From assembly GCA_910586395.1 (NCBI GenBank), contig CAJUFX010000004.1:125998-167781 (forward strand): a stretch of 41,784 bases of DNA, in the 5' to 3' direction. This document shows positions 1 to 8,547 of the stretch, piece by piece (position 1 is the stretch's first letter; each line of letters begins with the position of its first letter). This DNA is from an uncultured Bacteroidales bacterium. Lineage in GTDB: Bacteria; Bacteroidota; Bacteroidia; Bacteroidales; P3. The notes beneath the pieces were generated by a model that was not told the DNA's origin, did no database searches, and saw nothing but the letters and a program-made list of their open reading frames with translations. The translations under genes were made by a program, and so were the position numbers.

Positions 1-7
1 CGCTCGA

Positions 8-39
8 CTTGCACAGACTTTCGACTTTTCGTACCTTTA
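8..39 (+). promoter_or_regulatory. Candidate distal promoter (P1) upstream of folE
   Basis: The sequence CTTG (8-11), a 20-bp spacer and TACCTTTA (32-39) fit the Bacteroidota primary sigma factor pattern of a TTTG-like -33 box and a TAnnTTTG-like -7 box. The 19-bp stretch TTCGACTTTTCGTACCTTT (20-38) recurs exactly at 184-202. Transcripts starting here would read through the inverted repeat at 67-182 before reaching folE. The last -7 base (A instead of G) makes it weaker on paper than P2. Assigned by pattern only. Confidence 0.4.
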
Positions 40-66
40 CGCTTCGCGTGAAGATACTCCGTCTCA

Positions 67-182
67 ACAGAGCCAAATAAACGCGCCCTTGTCAGTGCGC
101 TGTTTAATATCCAAAATGATAATCCAAATGAATTTGTCTTATCCTTAGGATATTAAACTTTCCTTTGTTTATTTGGCTCTGT
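67..182. repeat. Nested inverted repeat between two promoter copies
   Basis: Perfect 16-bp arms ACAGAGCCAAATAAAC (67-82) and their reverse complement (167-182) enclose a second perfect 11-bp pair, GTTTAATATCC (102-112) and its complement (148-158). Inside these lie GATAA/TTATC (118-122, 139-143) and CAAAT/ATTTG (125-129, 132-136), so the whole 116 bp could fold into one long stem. No open reading frame and no clear target duplication are present. It may be a MITE-like remnant or a regulatory structure. The right arm contains the TTTG that serves as the -33 box of P2. Confidence 0.75.
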
Positions 183-203
183 ATTCGACTTTTCGTACCT
201 TTG
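172..203 (+). promoter_or_regulatory. Candidate proximal promoter (P2) of the folE operon
   Basis: TTTG (172-175), a 20-bp spacer and TACCTTTG (196-203) match the Bacteroidota -33/-7 consensus very well. The -7 box ends 28 bp before the folE start codon, leaving a leader of roughly 20 nt. The -33 box lies inside the right arm of the inverted repeat at 67-182, so that element and this promoter are physically merged. This is the best promoter candidate for folE-radA and probably for panC-parE. Confidence 0.6.
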
Positions 204-231
204 CTCTCCTTTCAAAACCGGGTATTATCCT

Positions 232-840
232 ATGAATGATTTTGGCTATCAAAAGATTGATGACTATTGCGACGAGAAGACCGAACGCCTGGCCGCGCTC
301 TACAAAGAGACGCTGACGCTCCTTGGGGAAGACCCGGCGCGGGAGGGCCTGCTGGCGACGCCGACGCGCGTGGCCAAGGCCATGCAGTTCTTTACGCAGG
401 GCTATCATCAGGATCCGCAGGCCATCCTGCGGTCAGCGCTGTTTGTGGAAGACTACCGTCAGATGGTCATCGTCAAGAACATTGAGATTTACTCGCTTTG
501 CGAACACCATATGGTGCCGTTTTTCGGCAAGGCGCACGTAGCCTATATTCCTAATGGAAAGATCGTTGGACTAAGCAAGATACCGCGCGTCGTGGATGTA
601 TTCGCGCGGCGGTTGCAGGTACAGGAACGGCTCACGACCCAAATCAAACAGTGCATACAGGAAGTGCTGGAACCGCTCGGCGTGGCCGTCGTCATCGAGG
701 CGCAACACCTCTGCATGTCGATGCGCGGCGTGCAGAAACAGAATTCGGTAACGACGACCTCCGACTTTACGGGGGCTTTCTTGAAAGATCCCCGGACCCG
801 CGACGAATTCATCCAGCTGATCGGTTGCGATTTAAGGTAA
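232..840 (+). CDS. folE: GTP cyclohydrolase I (FolE)
   Basis: This enzyme converts GTP to 7,8-dihydroneopterin triphosphate, the first step of tetrahydrofolate synthesis, in the cytoplasm. The protein has 202 residues, normal for the family. The expected zinc ligands are visible as Cys90 and His93 in the SLCEHHMVPF motif and Cys161 in QHLCMSMRG, with active-site histidines at 92 and 159. The conserved GLSKIPRVVDVFARRLQVQE segment lies at about 113-132. The ATG at 232 follows a candidate promoter closely. The stop codon is only 2 bp before radA, so the two genes are probably co-transcribed. folK, a later enzyme of the same pathway, lies in this window at 9625-10359 on the opposite strand. Confidence 0.97.
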   Translation: MNDFGYQKIDDYCDEKTERLAALYKETLTLLGEDPAREGLLATPTRVAKAMQFFTQGYHQDPQAILRSALFVEDYRQMVIVKNIEIYSLCEHHMVPFFGKAHVAYIPNGKIVGLSKIPRVVDVFARRLQVQERLTTQIKQCIQEVLEPLGVAVVIEAQHLCMSMRGVQKQNSVTTTSDFTGAFLKDPRTRDEFIQLIGCDLR

Positions 841-842
841 GG

Positions 843-2285
843 ATGGCCAAACTCAAAACCATATTCCACTGCCGCGAATGCGGCGCGTCCTCGCCGAAAT
901 GGCTGGGGAAATGTCCGACTTGCGGGGCGTGGAACACGTTTGAAGAGGAGATCGTGGCCGCGCCCCGCGCCGGCGGCAAGGGTGGCGCCGGGTTCGGCGC
1001 GCGGCAGACGCCGCGCGCCGCCGCGGCCCCAGCCCCCCGCCCGCTGGCGGAAATCACCGGCCAAGGTCCGGAAAGGCTGACGCTCGGCGACGCCGAACTC
1101 GACCGCGTGTTGGGCGGCGGGCTGGTGCGCGGCTCCCTCCTACTCGTAGGAGGCGAACCCGGCATCGGAAAATCCACGCTCATGTTGCAGGTCGCCCTGC
1201 AATTGGATGCATACAAAATCCTGTACGTCAGCGGGGAAGAAAGTGAACAACAACTCAAAATGCGGGCCGACCGCATCGGTCTCAGCACCGCGCCCTGCTT
1301 TATCCTGACCGAAACCTGCGTGGAACGGATCATCGAACAGGCTGAAAGCCTGCAACCGGACATCGTCGTCATCGACTCGATACAGACACTTTACAGCGAA
1401 GACGTCGAGAGTTCGGCCGGCAGCATCGTCCAGATCCGCGAATGCGCGGCGCGCCTGCAACAGTTTGCCAAAACCGGCCGCATCTCGGTCTTCATGATCG
1501 GACACATCACGAAAGAAGGCAGCCTGGCCGGCCCGAAAGTACTGGAACACATCGTCGATACGGTCTTGCAGTTCGAGGGCGACCGCCATTACGACTACCG
1601 CATCCTGCGTTCGCTCAAAAACCGCTTCGGCTCCACGCACGAGATGGGCATCTACGAGATGCAGGCGCAAGGGCTGCGGCAGGTCAGCAACCCCTCCGAA
1701 ATCCTGCTCTCCAAACGCGAGACGTTGTTGAGCGGTACGGCCATCGCGGCCACGATGGAAGGTTTGCGCCCCATCCTCATCGAAGTGCAGGCCCTGGTCG
1801 GCGGCGCCACCTATTCGGTGCCGCAACGCTCGGCTACGGGATTCGACCTGAGGCGGTTGCACATGCTGTTGGCCGTCTTGGAAAAACGCTGCGGCTTCCG
1901 GCTCACGCAGAAAGACGTCTTCCTCAACATAGCGGGCGGAATCCGCGTGGAAGATCCGGCCATAGACCTTGCCGTCGTGGCGGCCGTGCTGTCGTCCGGC
2001 ACCGACATCGCGCTCTCGCCCAAAGACTGTTTTGCGGGCGAAGTGGGGCTGACCGGCGAAATCCGCTCCGTGAGCCGCATCGAGCAACGCATCGCGGAGG
2101 CCGAACGGCTCGGCTTCGAGCGCATCTTCATCTCGCGCTACCACCGGCTGTCCCGTCCCGCCGGCACCGCCGGACACCGGGACGCCGCGCCTATCAAAGT
2201 CGTGCAGGTGGCCAACCTGTTCGAACTCTTCAAGAACGTGTTGCCTAAGGAAGCGGCGGCACGCCAAGACGAGCCGGGCGAATGA
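843..2285 (+). CDS. radA: DNA repair protein RadA
   Basis: RadA is a RecA-like ATPase that helps process recombination intermediates by branch migration. The 480-residue product shows the family layout in order: a zinc finger with Cys10, Cys13, Cys24 and Cys27, a Walker A motif (GGEPGIGKST, about 103-112), a Walker B-like VVIDSIQT (about 175-182), the RadA-specific KNRFG motif (259-263), and a C-terminal Lon-protease-like domain. The chosen ATG at 843, 2 bp after the folE stop, gives the canonical N-terminus ahead of the zinc finger. The frame is also open upstream inside folE, but that part has no family similarity. A linker rich in Ala, Gly and Pro (about 39-68) separates the zinc finger from the ATPase core. 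Confidence 0.96.
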   Translation: MAKLKTIFHCRECGASSPKWLGKCPTCGAWNTFEEEIVAAPRAGGKGGAGFGARQTPRAAAAPAPRPLAEITGQGPERLTLGDAELDRVLGGGLVRGSLLLVGGEPGIGKSTLMLQVALQLDAYKILYVSGEESEQQLKMRADRIGLSTAPCFILTETCVERIIEQAESLQPDIVVIDSIQTLYSEDVESSAGSIVQIRECAARLQQFAKTGRISVFMIGHITKEGSLAGPKVLEHIVDTVLQFEGDRHYDYRILRSLKNRFGSTHEMGIYEMQAQGLRQVSNPSEILLSKRETLLSGTAIAATMEGLRPILIEVQALVGGATYSVPQRSATGFDLRRLHMLLAVLEKRCGFRLTQKDVFLNIAGGIRVEDPAIDLAVVAAVLSSGTDIALSPKDCFAGEVGLTGEIRSVSRIEQRIAEAERLGFERIFISRYHRLSRPAGTAGHRDAAPIKVVQVANLFELFKNVLPKEAAARQDEPGE

Positions 2286-2355
2286 CCAACCAAAACCGAC
2301 AATCCAAAACCGACAACCACAAACCTATAACAACCGGAACTTATACGGAAATACC

Positions 2356-3222
2356 ATGAAAGTCTGTTACACCAAACGGGATCTGATGACGGAGGTAAAC
2401 CGCCTGCGCCGTGAGAAAGGAGAGACCATCGGCTTCGTCCCCACGATGGGCGCGCTGCACAAAGGCCATCTGTCGCTCATCGAACGGGCGCATTACGAAA
2501 ACCACGCCGCCGTCGTGAGCATCTTCGTCAATCCGATCCAATTCAACAACCCGGACGACCTGAAGACCTACCCGCGGACGCTTGAAGCGGATTTAAAGCT
2601 ACTGGAGCCCTTTGATATAGACCTCGTTTTCGCCCCCTCGGCCGAAGAGATGTATCCGCCGGGCGAACCGATAGAGCACTACGACTTCGGCGCGCTGGAA
2701 CGCGTCATGGAAGGCAAGAACCGGCCCGGCCATTTCAACGGCGTGGGCGTCGTCGTGGGACGGTTGCTCCACATGGTGAACCCGACCCGCGCCTATTTCG
2801 GCGAGAAAGACTACCAGCAGATCGCCATTGTGCAGGAACTCGTACGGCAGTTGAAACTGCCGGTAAAAATCGTTCCCTGCCCCATCGTACGTGAAGACGA
2901 CGGCCTCGCGCTGAGTTCGCGCAACCTGTTGCTCACACCCGAACAGCGCGCCATAGCGCCGGCCATCCACCGCATCCTGCTGGCCTCGGCCGACCTATGC
3001 AAAGCGGCGCACCGCGACGACGCCGTGGCGCCGGCCAAACACATGGTGGAACAAGCCGTGGCCGACGTGCCGGGCATGACGCTCGAATATTTCGAGATTG
3101 TGGACGGCCGCACGCTGCAGCCGATCGAGACGTGGTACGACGCCCCCGAACAAGTGGGCTGTATCGTCGTGCGACTCGGCGACGTCCGCCTGATCGACAA
3201 TATCCGCTACGGCAAGTTTTAA
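2356..3222 (+). CDS. panC: Pantothenate synthetase (PanC)
   Basis: PanC joins pantoate and beta-alanine using ATP to make pantothenate, the precursor of coenzyme A. The 288-residue protein is of normal length. The nucleotidyltransferase signature PTMGALHKGH (29-38) carries the HxGH histidines 35 and 38. The conserved GEKDYQQ lies at 149-155, and the KMSKS-like DGLALSSRN at 182-190. The gene starts 70 bp after radA in a short gap that contains a 13-bp direct repeat (2290-2302 and 2304-2316) but no clear promoter. It ends 6 bp before parE. It is therefore probably part of the folE-radA-panC-parE transcript. No panD was seen in the window. Confidence 0.97.
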   Translation: MKVCYTKRDLMTEVNRLRREKGETIGFVPTMGALHKGHLSLIERAHYENHAAVVSIFVNPIQFNNPDDLKTYPRTLEADLKLLEPFDIDLVFAPSAEEMYPPGEPIEHYDFGALERVMEGKNRPGHFNGVGVVVGRLLHMVNPTRAYFGEKDYQQIAIVQELVRQLKLPVKIVPCPIVREDDGLALSSRNLLLTPEQRAIAPAIHRILLASADLCKAAHRDDAVAPAKHMVEQAVADVPGMTLEYFEIVDGRTLQPIETWYDAPEQVGCIVVRLGDVRLIDNIRYGKF

Positions 3223-3228
3223 AGATTT

Positions 3229-5070
3229 ATGGAAAGCACAGCAGCCTACACCGACGATAGCATCGTCAAACTCAAATGGAACGAACATATCCGGTTGCGG
3301 CCGGGCATGTACATCGGCAAACTGGGCGACGGCGCCTCCCAGGACGACGGGATTTATGTATTGTTGAAAGAAGTCATCGACAATTCGATAGACGAATTCG
3401 TCATGGGCAACGGCAAGAGCATCGACATCCAGATAGAAGACGACCGCAGCGTCACCGTCCGCGACTACGGCCGCGGCATCCCGCTCGGCAAGGTCGTGGA
3501 GTGCGTTTCGGAGATGAATACCGGCGCCAAATACGACTCCAAAGTCTTCAAGAAATCCGTCGGGCTCAACGGCGTCGGTACCAAAGCCGTCAACGCGCTC
3601 TCCACGGCATTCTGTGTCGAATCCGTACGTGACGGCCAGAAGAAACGCGCCCGTTTCGCGGGCGGCGAACTCATCGAAGACTGTCCGCTCGAACCCACGA
3701 ACGAAAAAAACGGCACCCGCATCAGCTTTACGCCCGACGAAAGCCTGTTCGTCAATTACCGTTACCTGCCGGAATACGTCGAAAAGATGCTGTGGAACTA
3801 CGCCTACCTCAACCGCGGCCTGACCCTCGTCTATAACAAAACCAAGATACATTCCGACAACGGCTTGCAGGAACTGCTGGAAAACAACATAGACGGCAAG
3901 CCGCTCTACCCCGTCGTCTATATCCAGGACGAGGACCTCGAATACGCGTTCACGCACGTCGAAAACAAATACGGCGAAGAATACCACTCGTTCGTCAACG
4001 GCCAGCACACGACCCAGGGCGGTACGCATCAGGCGGCGTTCCGCGAGGCGTTCGTGCGCACGGTCAAGGAATTCTACAAGAAAGACTACGACCCTTCCGA
4101 TATCCGGACTTCGCTCGTGGCGGCCGTCAGCATCAAGGTCATCGAACCCGTCTTCGAATCGCAGACCAAGACCAAGTTGGGCTCGCTCTATATGGAACCC
4201 AACGGCGAGACCATCCGCAACTTTGTCGCCAACTCGCTCAAAAAGAATGTGGATAACTTCCTGCACATCCATCCCGAAGTGGCGGAAGCCCTGCAACGCA
4301 AAATCATCGAGGCCGAGAAAGAGCGCAAGAGCATGGCCGACCTCAAGAAAATCAGCCGCGAGAGCGCGAAGAAGGTAAGCCTGCACAACCGTAAGCTGCG
4401 CGACTGCCGCGTACACTACAATTCGAACGACGAACGGCGTCTGGAGACGACGATTTTCATCACCGAGGGGGATTCGGCCTCCGGCTCCATCACCAAATCG
4501 CGCGACGCCAACACGCAGGCCGTATTCAGCCTCAAAGGCAAGCCGCTCAACAGCTACGGCCTCACGCAGAAAATCGTCTATCAGAACGAAGAATTCAACC
4601 TCCTGCAATCGGCCCTCAACATCGGGGAAGACCTGGAAGGCTTGCGTTACAACAACATCATCGTGGCCACCGATGCCGATACCGACGGCATGCACATCCG
4701 CCTGCTGTTGCTCACGTTCTTCCTGCAGTTCTTTCCCGACGTGGTCAAGAGCGGACACGTCTATATCCTGCAGACGCCGCTGTTCCGCGTGCGCGACAAA
4801 CAGGAGACCGTTTACTGCTATACGGAGGAAGAACGCCTCGCGGCCATCGAACGTTTCGGCAACAAAGCGGAGATCACGCGATTCAAAGGTTTGGGGGAAA
4901 TCTCGCCCAACGAATTCAAGACCTTTATCGGCCCGCAGATGCGGCTCGAGCCGGTCATGATGAAGAAAGACGACAGCCTGAAAGACCTCCTCGCCTTTTA
5001 TATGGGCAGCAACACGCCCGACCGCCAGGAGTTTATCCTGCAAAACCTCCGCACATCGGTGGAAGAATAG
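3229..5070 (+). CDS. parE: DNA topoisomerase IV subunit B (ParE; GyrB family)
   Basis: This is the ATPase subunit of a type IIA topoisomerase that, with ParC, unlinks replicated chromosomes. The 613-residue protein has an N-terminal GHKL ATPase domain (RPGMYIG at about 24-30, EVIDNSIDE at about 48-56, DYGRGIP at about 80-86). A transducer region follows, and then a TOPRIM domain with TEGDSASGS (about 410-418) and the metal-binding DADTDG (about 482-487). The C-terminal FKGLGEISPNEF is also present. Compared with GyrB it is short and lacks the long insertion seen in many proteobacterial GyrB proteins. That favours ParE, although a GyrB-like name cannot be fully excluded without a tree. The partner parC is not in the window. 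The gene ends 15 bp before a strong terminator. Confidence 0.88.
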   Translation: MESTAAYTDDSIVKLKWNEHIRLRPGMYIGKLGDGASQDDGIYVLLKEVIDNSIDEFVMGNGKSIDIQIEDDRSVTVRDYGRGIPLGKVVECVSEMNTGAKYDSKVFKKSVGLNGVGTKAVNALSTAFCVESVRDGQKKRARFAGGELIEDCPLEPTNEKNGTRISFTPDESLFVNYRYLPEYVEKMLWNYAYLNRGLTLVYNKTKIHSDNGLQELLENNIDGKPLYPVVYIQDEDLEYAFTHVENKYGEEYHSFVNGQHTTQGGTHQAAFREAFVRTVKEFYKKDYDPSDIRTSLVAAVSIKVIEPVFESQTKTKLGSLYMEPNGETIRNFVANSLKKNVDNFLHIHPEVAEALQRKIIEAEKERKSMADLKKISRESAKKVSLHNRKLRDCRVHYNSNDERRLETTIFITEGDSASGSITKSRDANTQAVFSLKGKPLNSYGLTQKIVYQNEEFNLLQSALNIGEDLEGLRYNNIIVATDADTDGMHIRLLLLTFFLQFFPDVVKSGHVYILQTPLFRVRDKQETVYCYTEEERLAAIERFGNKAEITRFKGLGEISPNEFKTFIGPQMRLEPVMMKKDDSLKDLLAFYMGSNTPDRQEFILQNLRTSVEE

Positions 5071-5085
5071 CAACCGCCACACGAC

Positions 5086-5120
5086 AAAAAAAGCGCCGGC
5101 CAAAAACCGACGCTTTTTTT
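5086..5120 (+). terminator. Intrinsic terminator after parE, also usable for glmS
   Basis: A 14-bp stem with one mismatch pairs 5086-5099 with 5107-5120 around a 7-nt loop. It is flanked by seven A on the left and seven T on the right, so it can end transcripts on both strands. It lies 15 bp after the parE stop. Its distance from glmS is now about 130 bp because the palindromic element at 5134-5256 lies between them. Confidence 0.85.
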
Positions 5121-5133
5121 ATACCCCCACATT

Positions 5134-5256
5134 TAGGTGTGTCAGAGATGTCAAGACGCTAGGCATTGAGGGTGAGGGCAAAGGAGCTTACTGAAGTAAG
5201 TGACTGAGCCCGAATCCCGTTAATAACGCCGCAGATTGGCCTTTATGACACGCCTA
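5134..5256. repeat. MITE-like palindromic element abutting glmS
   Basis: The ends TAGGTGTGTCA (5134-5144) and TGACACGCCTA (5246-5256) are inverted repeats matching at 10 of 11 positions. The centre is a perfect hairpin, CTTACT/AGTAAG (5187-5192 and 5195-5200) with a GA loop, and the two halves align imperfectly along most of their length. TA occurs at both outer edges, as expected for insertion at a TA target. The final TA forms part of the TAG stop of glmS on the minus strand. No coding capacity is visible, so a transposase would have to act from elsewhere. Confidence 0.7.
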
Positions 5257-7107
5257 TTCCACCGTGACCGACTTGGCCAAGTTCCGCGGCTGATCCACGT
5301 TGCACCCGCGCTGTACCGCGATATGGTAGGCCAACAGCTGCAAGGGAACGCAGGCCAGAATCGGCACGAGCATGGCCTCGGTCGGCGGGATCTCGATATA
5401 GAAATCCGACAAGGCCTTGACGGTCGTATCGCCCTCCGTCACGATGGAGATAATCCGTCCCTTGCGGGCCTTGACCTCCTGTATGTTGCTCACGATTTTC
5501 TCGTAATTGCCTTGGTTCGTCGCGATAACGACAATCGGCATCTCGTTATCCACAAGCGCGATAGGACCGTGCTTCATTTCGGCGGCCGGATACCCCTCGG
5601 CATGGATGTACGAAATCTCCTTGAGTTTCAACGCGCCCTCCAGCGCCAGCGGATAGTTGTAGCCGCGGCCTAAGTAGAGGAAGTTGCGCGAATACGTGAA
5701 AATCTTGGCGAAATCGGCGATGCGGTCGTTGAGCAGCAACGTCTTCTCGATCTTGTCGGGCAACGTATATAATTCGTTGATGATGGCGCGGAAACGCGAT
5801 TCGGACACCGTCCCCTTGGCCTTGGCCAACGAAAGCGCGACGAGCGTCAGCACGCACACCTGCGCCGTAAACGCCTTGGTGGAGGCCACGCCGATTTCGG
5901 GCCCGGCATGGATGTAAGTGCCGCTGTGCGTCGCACGCGGGATGGAGGCCCCCACGACATTGCAGATGCCGTAAACGAACGCCCCCTGGTCGCGGGCCAG
6001 ATTCACGGCCGCCAACGTATCGGCCGTCTCGCCGCTCTGCGAAATGGCGATGACGACATCATCCTTGTTGATAATCGGATGCCGGTAGCGGTATTCGGAA
6101 GCGTATTCCACCTCCACGGGAATGCGCGCCAGTTCTTCAATCAGATACTTGCCCACGAGGCCGGCGTGCCAGGACGTGCCGCAGGCCGTAATGATGATGC
6201 GGCGCGCCGAAAGGAACTCCTTTTGATGATCGATGATGCCCGACAGCGCCACCGTGTTGCGTTCCACATTGATGCGGCCGCGGAAACTGTCGCGGATGAC
6301 CTTGGGCTGCTCGTAAATCTCCTTGAGCATGAAATGCGGATAACCGCCCTTTTCCAACACCTCCAGATTGGTCTCCAGCGTCTGTACGAGCGGCGTCTTG
6401 CGCACGTTTTTCAAATTGGTGACCCGCAAGGTCGGTTCGGCATCGGGACGCACCGTCATCACGGCGATTTCCTCCTCGTCGAGATAGATGACCTTCTTCG
6501 TGTATTCCACAAGCGGCGTGGCGTCCGACGCCAGAATGAACTCCCCGTCGCCCACCCCGATGACAAGCGGGCTGCCCTTGCGGGCCCCGATAACCGTATA
6601 GGGGTCGTCTTTCGACATAATCGCGATGGCGTAGGCCCCCACGACCTGGCTCAAAGCCTGATGCACGGCCTCCTCCAACGAAATGCCGTTGTCCATGCGG
6701 ATAAAATCGATGAGCTGCACCAACACTTCGGTATCGGTTTCGGACGTAAAACTGCGGCCGTGTTTCTGCAACTCCTCTTTCAGCGTCGCATAGTTCTCTA
6801 TGATACCGTTATGAATCAAGGCAATATCCGCATACTGCGAATAATGCGGGTGGGCGTTTATCTCATTGGGCAGGCCGTGGGTCGCCCAACGCGTATGCGC
6901 GATCCCGATATGACCGCTCATATCCTTGCCTTCGACAAAACGTTCCAGATCGGCCACCTTGCCGAGCGTTTTATACAGATGCAAGCCATCGTTGTTATAC
7001 ACGCAGACGCCCGCGCTGTCGTAGCCGCGATATTCCAGACGGTGCAGACCTTTCATCAGAATCGGGTAAGCCTCCCGATTTCCCACATAAGCGACAATAC
7101 CACACAT
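5254..7107 (-). CDS. glmS: Glutamine--fructose-6-phosphate aminotransferase (GlmS)
   Basis: GlmS makes glucosamine-6-phosphate from fructose-6-phosphate and glutamine, the entry step to amino-sugar, peptidoglycan and lipopolysaccharide synthesis. The 617-residue product is of normal length. It begins MCGIVAYVG, so Cys2 is the glutaminase nucleophile once Met is removed. The N-terminal class II glutamine amidotransferase domain covers about 2-220. Two SIS sugar-isomerase domains follow, the first marked by ISQSGETADT. The canonical C-terminus LAKSVTVE is intact. Its TAG stop lies in the right end of the palindromic element at 5134-5256. It starts 72 bp after the DUF4270 gene and is probably in the same operon. 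No glmS ribozyme was recognised in the short leader, consistent with that ribozyme being mainly Gram-positive. Confidence 0.97.
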   Translation of the reverse strand: MCGIVAYVGNREAYPILMKGLHRLEYRGYDSAGVCVYNNDGLHLYKTLGKVADLERFVEGKDMSGHIGIAHTRWATHGLPNEINAHPHYSQYADIALIHNGIIENYATLKEELQKHGRSFTSETDTEVLVQLIDFIRMDNGISLEEAVHQALSQVVGAYAIAIMSKDDPYTVIGARKGSPLVIGVGDGEFILASDATPLVEYTKKVIYLDEEEIAVMTVRPDAEPTLRVTNLKNVRKTPLVQTLETNLEVLEKGGYPHFMLKEIYEQPKVIRDSFRGRINVERNTVALSGIIDHQKEFLSARRIIITACGTSWHAGLVGKYLIEELARIPVEVEYASEYRYRHPIINKDDVVIAISQSGETADTLAAVNLARDQGAFVYGICNVVGASIPRATHSGTYIHAGPEIGVASTKAFTAQVCVLTLVALSLAKAKGTVSESRFRAIINELYTLPDKIEKTLLLNDRIADFAKIFTYSRNFLYLGRGYNYPLALEGALKLKEISYIHAEGYPAAEMKHGPIALVDNEMPIVVIATNQGNYEKIVSNIQEVKARKGRIISIVTEGDTTVKALSDFYIEIPPTEAMLVPILACVPLQLLAYHIAVQRGCNVDQPRNLAKSVTVE

Positions 7108-7179
7108 AGCTGTTATGCTTCTTTTCTATTTTTCATGCGGTGACCCGATCCGCCTTGCGAGCGACGGCCGGAGGCCACC

Positions 7180-8547
7180 CTATTCCTTCACTTCCGTATA
7201 AATCAGTTCCAGTTTCATGGGTGACCCGTTTTCGGCCGACGGTCCGTTGAGTTTGACAGCCCGCGGCGTACCGTAACGTTCTTCCGTGGACGGATAGATA
7301 TAAAACGGTTCCGGCGTCGCTTCCTCATAGAACAGCCGTTGCAGGTAGCGCGTCAGCGTCAGACGGTATTCCTTTTTGTCGGCGCTCCACGCACCGCCCT
7401 GGTTATAGGCGGCGTCCAACGATTCCGGCACCGTCAGCGATTGCGGCACTTCGATGCCCGAACCGTTGGCGGCCGAAGCGGCTTTCAAAACCAGATGCGC
7501 CCGGTTGATGATGATCCGACGTCCGGCAAAGAGTTCGCGCACGTTGGGCAGGACACAGCCGATATAGGCGCCGCCCGAAGCCGCCAGATAGACGTGCCTA
7601 AGCCCCGCCGTACTGTCGCCGCGCATCTGCGCCAGAAAATCCCGATCGGTGGACGTACCGTAATCGCGCTCCACTTTCGTGAAACGCACGGGACCGAAAC
7701 CGAACACGCTGTAACGCGGCGTCTTTTCATCGACAAGCCCGTGATATACGATGATGCGTACGCCCTCGCCCGAGCCGAAATTAAACGAAACGACGGAACT
7801 TTCGGATTCCGTGCCGGCCGCTACGCTGCGCAGGCAGATACCGGGATAATATTCGCTGAACACCGACTCTCCCTGCGCATAGGCATCCGCCGGCAACGTC
7901 ATGAGCGACAGGCCGAAAGCCGGGTCAAGCCGCGCGCTGAGAGCGGGCACGTAAGTGGAATTATTCACCGTATCGGTCACCGAGTCGAACGGACGCGGCG
8001 TAATCGTGAACCCGTTTCCGGGAAGTACCGCCGGATCGTAAGCGACTTCCGACGAAACCGAATAAAGGCTGTCCGCATGGCCGCTGTCCAGAAGGTCTTC
8101 CGTCAGCCGGTGAAGGTTCAAGCGGATAGGACGGCCGTAAGTCACGTCCTCCTTTTTCGGATAAAGCGAACTGTACGGCATGATCAGCACGACCGAATCG
8201 ACCGAGACCCCGTTGACGGTATCGGGTACGAAGCCCAGATCGTCCGTATTGCTGCCCGCATAGTACAATTGGGAATAGACGTGATAGTCGGCACGGCCGA
8301 AGACGCCGTCCTGCATCGACCCCAACAGCATACGCTCGGCATTCTGCACGATCAGACCCGTATCGGGCATGGTGTACACGACGATATCGAAAGCCGTATC
8401 CTGATAATGTTCCGTCAGAAAATCCCGGTCGCCCAACTCTTCACCGAGTCCGGAGTTCGGATCTTTACGACAGGCCGACAAGACCACGGCAAGCGTTATG
8501 AGGACAGACAGCCCCCCGAACGGGACGGCGGACATTCTACTTTTCAT
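7180..8547 (-). CDS. DUF4270-family lipoprotein
   Basis: The 455-residue protein begins with a short basic stretch and a hydrophobic segment ending in the lipobox LSAC, so Cys26 should be lipidated and the protein exported to the envelope. The mature part starts with acidic, Gly-rich sequence and then reads like the DUF4270 family of Bacteroidota, which I recognise from the N-terminal FDIVVYTMPDTG-type segment and from gene context. The biochemical role of this family is not known to me. The start codon overlaps the 3' end of the GT5-like gene by 11 bp. An alternative ATG (8535) lies just after that gene's stop. The order GT5-like gene, DUF4270, glmS is a familiar Bacteroidales arrangement, which suggests a link to cell-surface glycan or envelope metabolism, but that is inference. 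Confidence 0.75.
   Translation of the reverse strand: MKSRMSAVPFGGLSVLITLAVVLSACRKDPNSGLGEELGDRDFLTEHYQDTAFDIVVYTMPDTGLIVQNAERMLLGSMQDGVFGRADYHVYSQLYYAGSNTDDLGFVPDTVNGVSVDSVVLIMPYSSLYPKKEDVTYGRPIRLNLHRLTEDLLDSGHADSLYSVSSEVAYDPAVLPGNGFTITPRPFDSVTDTVNNSTYVPALSARLDPAFGLSLMTLPADAYAQGESVFSEYYPGICLRSVAAGTESESSVVSFNFGSGEGVRIIVYHGLVDEKTPRYSVFGFGPVRFTKVERDYGTSTDRDFLAQMRGDSTAGLRHVYLAASGGAYIGCVLPNVRELFAGRRIIINRAHLVLKAASAANGSGIEVPQSLTVPESLDAAYNQGGAWSADKKEYRLTLTRYLQRLFYEEATPEPFYIYPSTEERYGTPRAVKLNGPSAENGSPMKLELIYTEVKE

Noticed and set aside
67..182. An invertible phase-variable promoter
   Set aside because: The two promoter -7 boxes lie outside the inverted repeats and point the same way. Flipping the inner part would not reverse them, and no invertase gene is in the window.
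2995..5103. A 702-codon minus-strand frame opposite parE
   Set aside because: It is antisense to a clear topoisomerase gene, and the translation matches no known family pattern.
7108..7179. glmS ribozyme or riboswitch in the glmS leader
   Set aside because: The 72-bp gap is too short and shows none of the ribozyme core.
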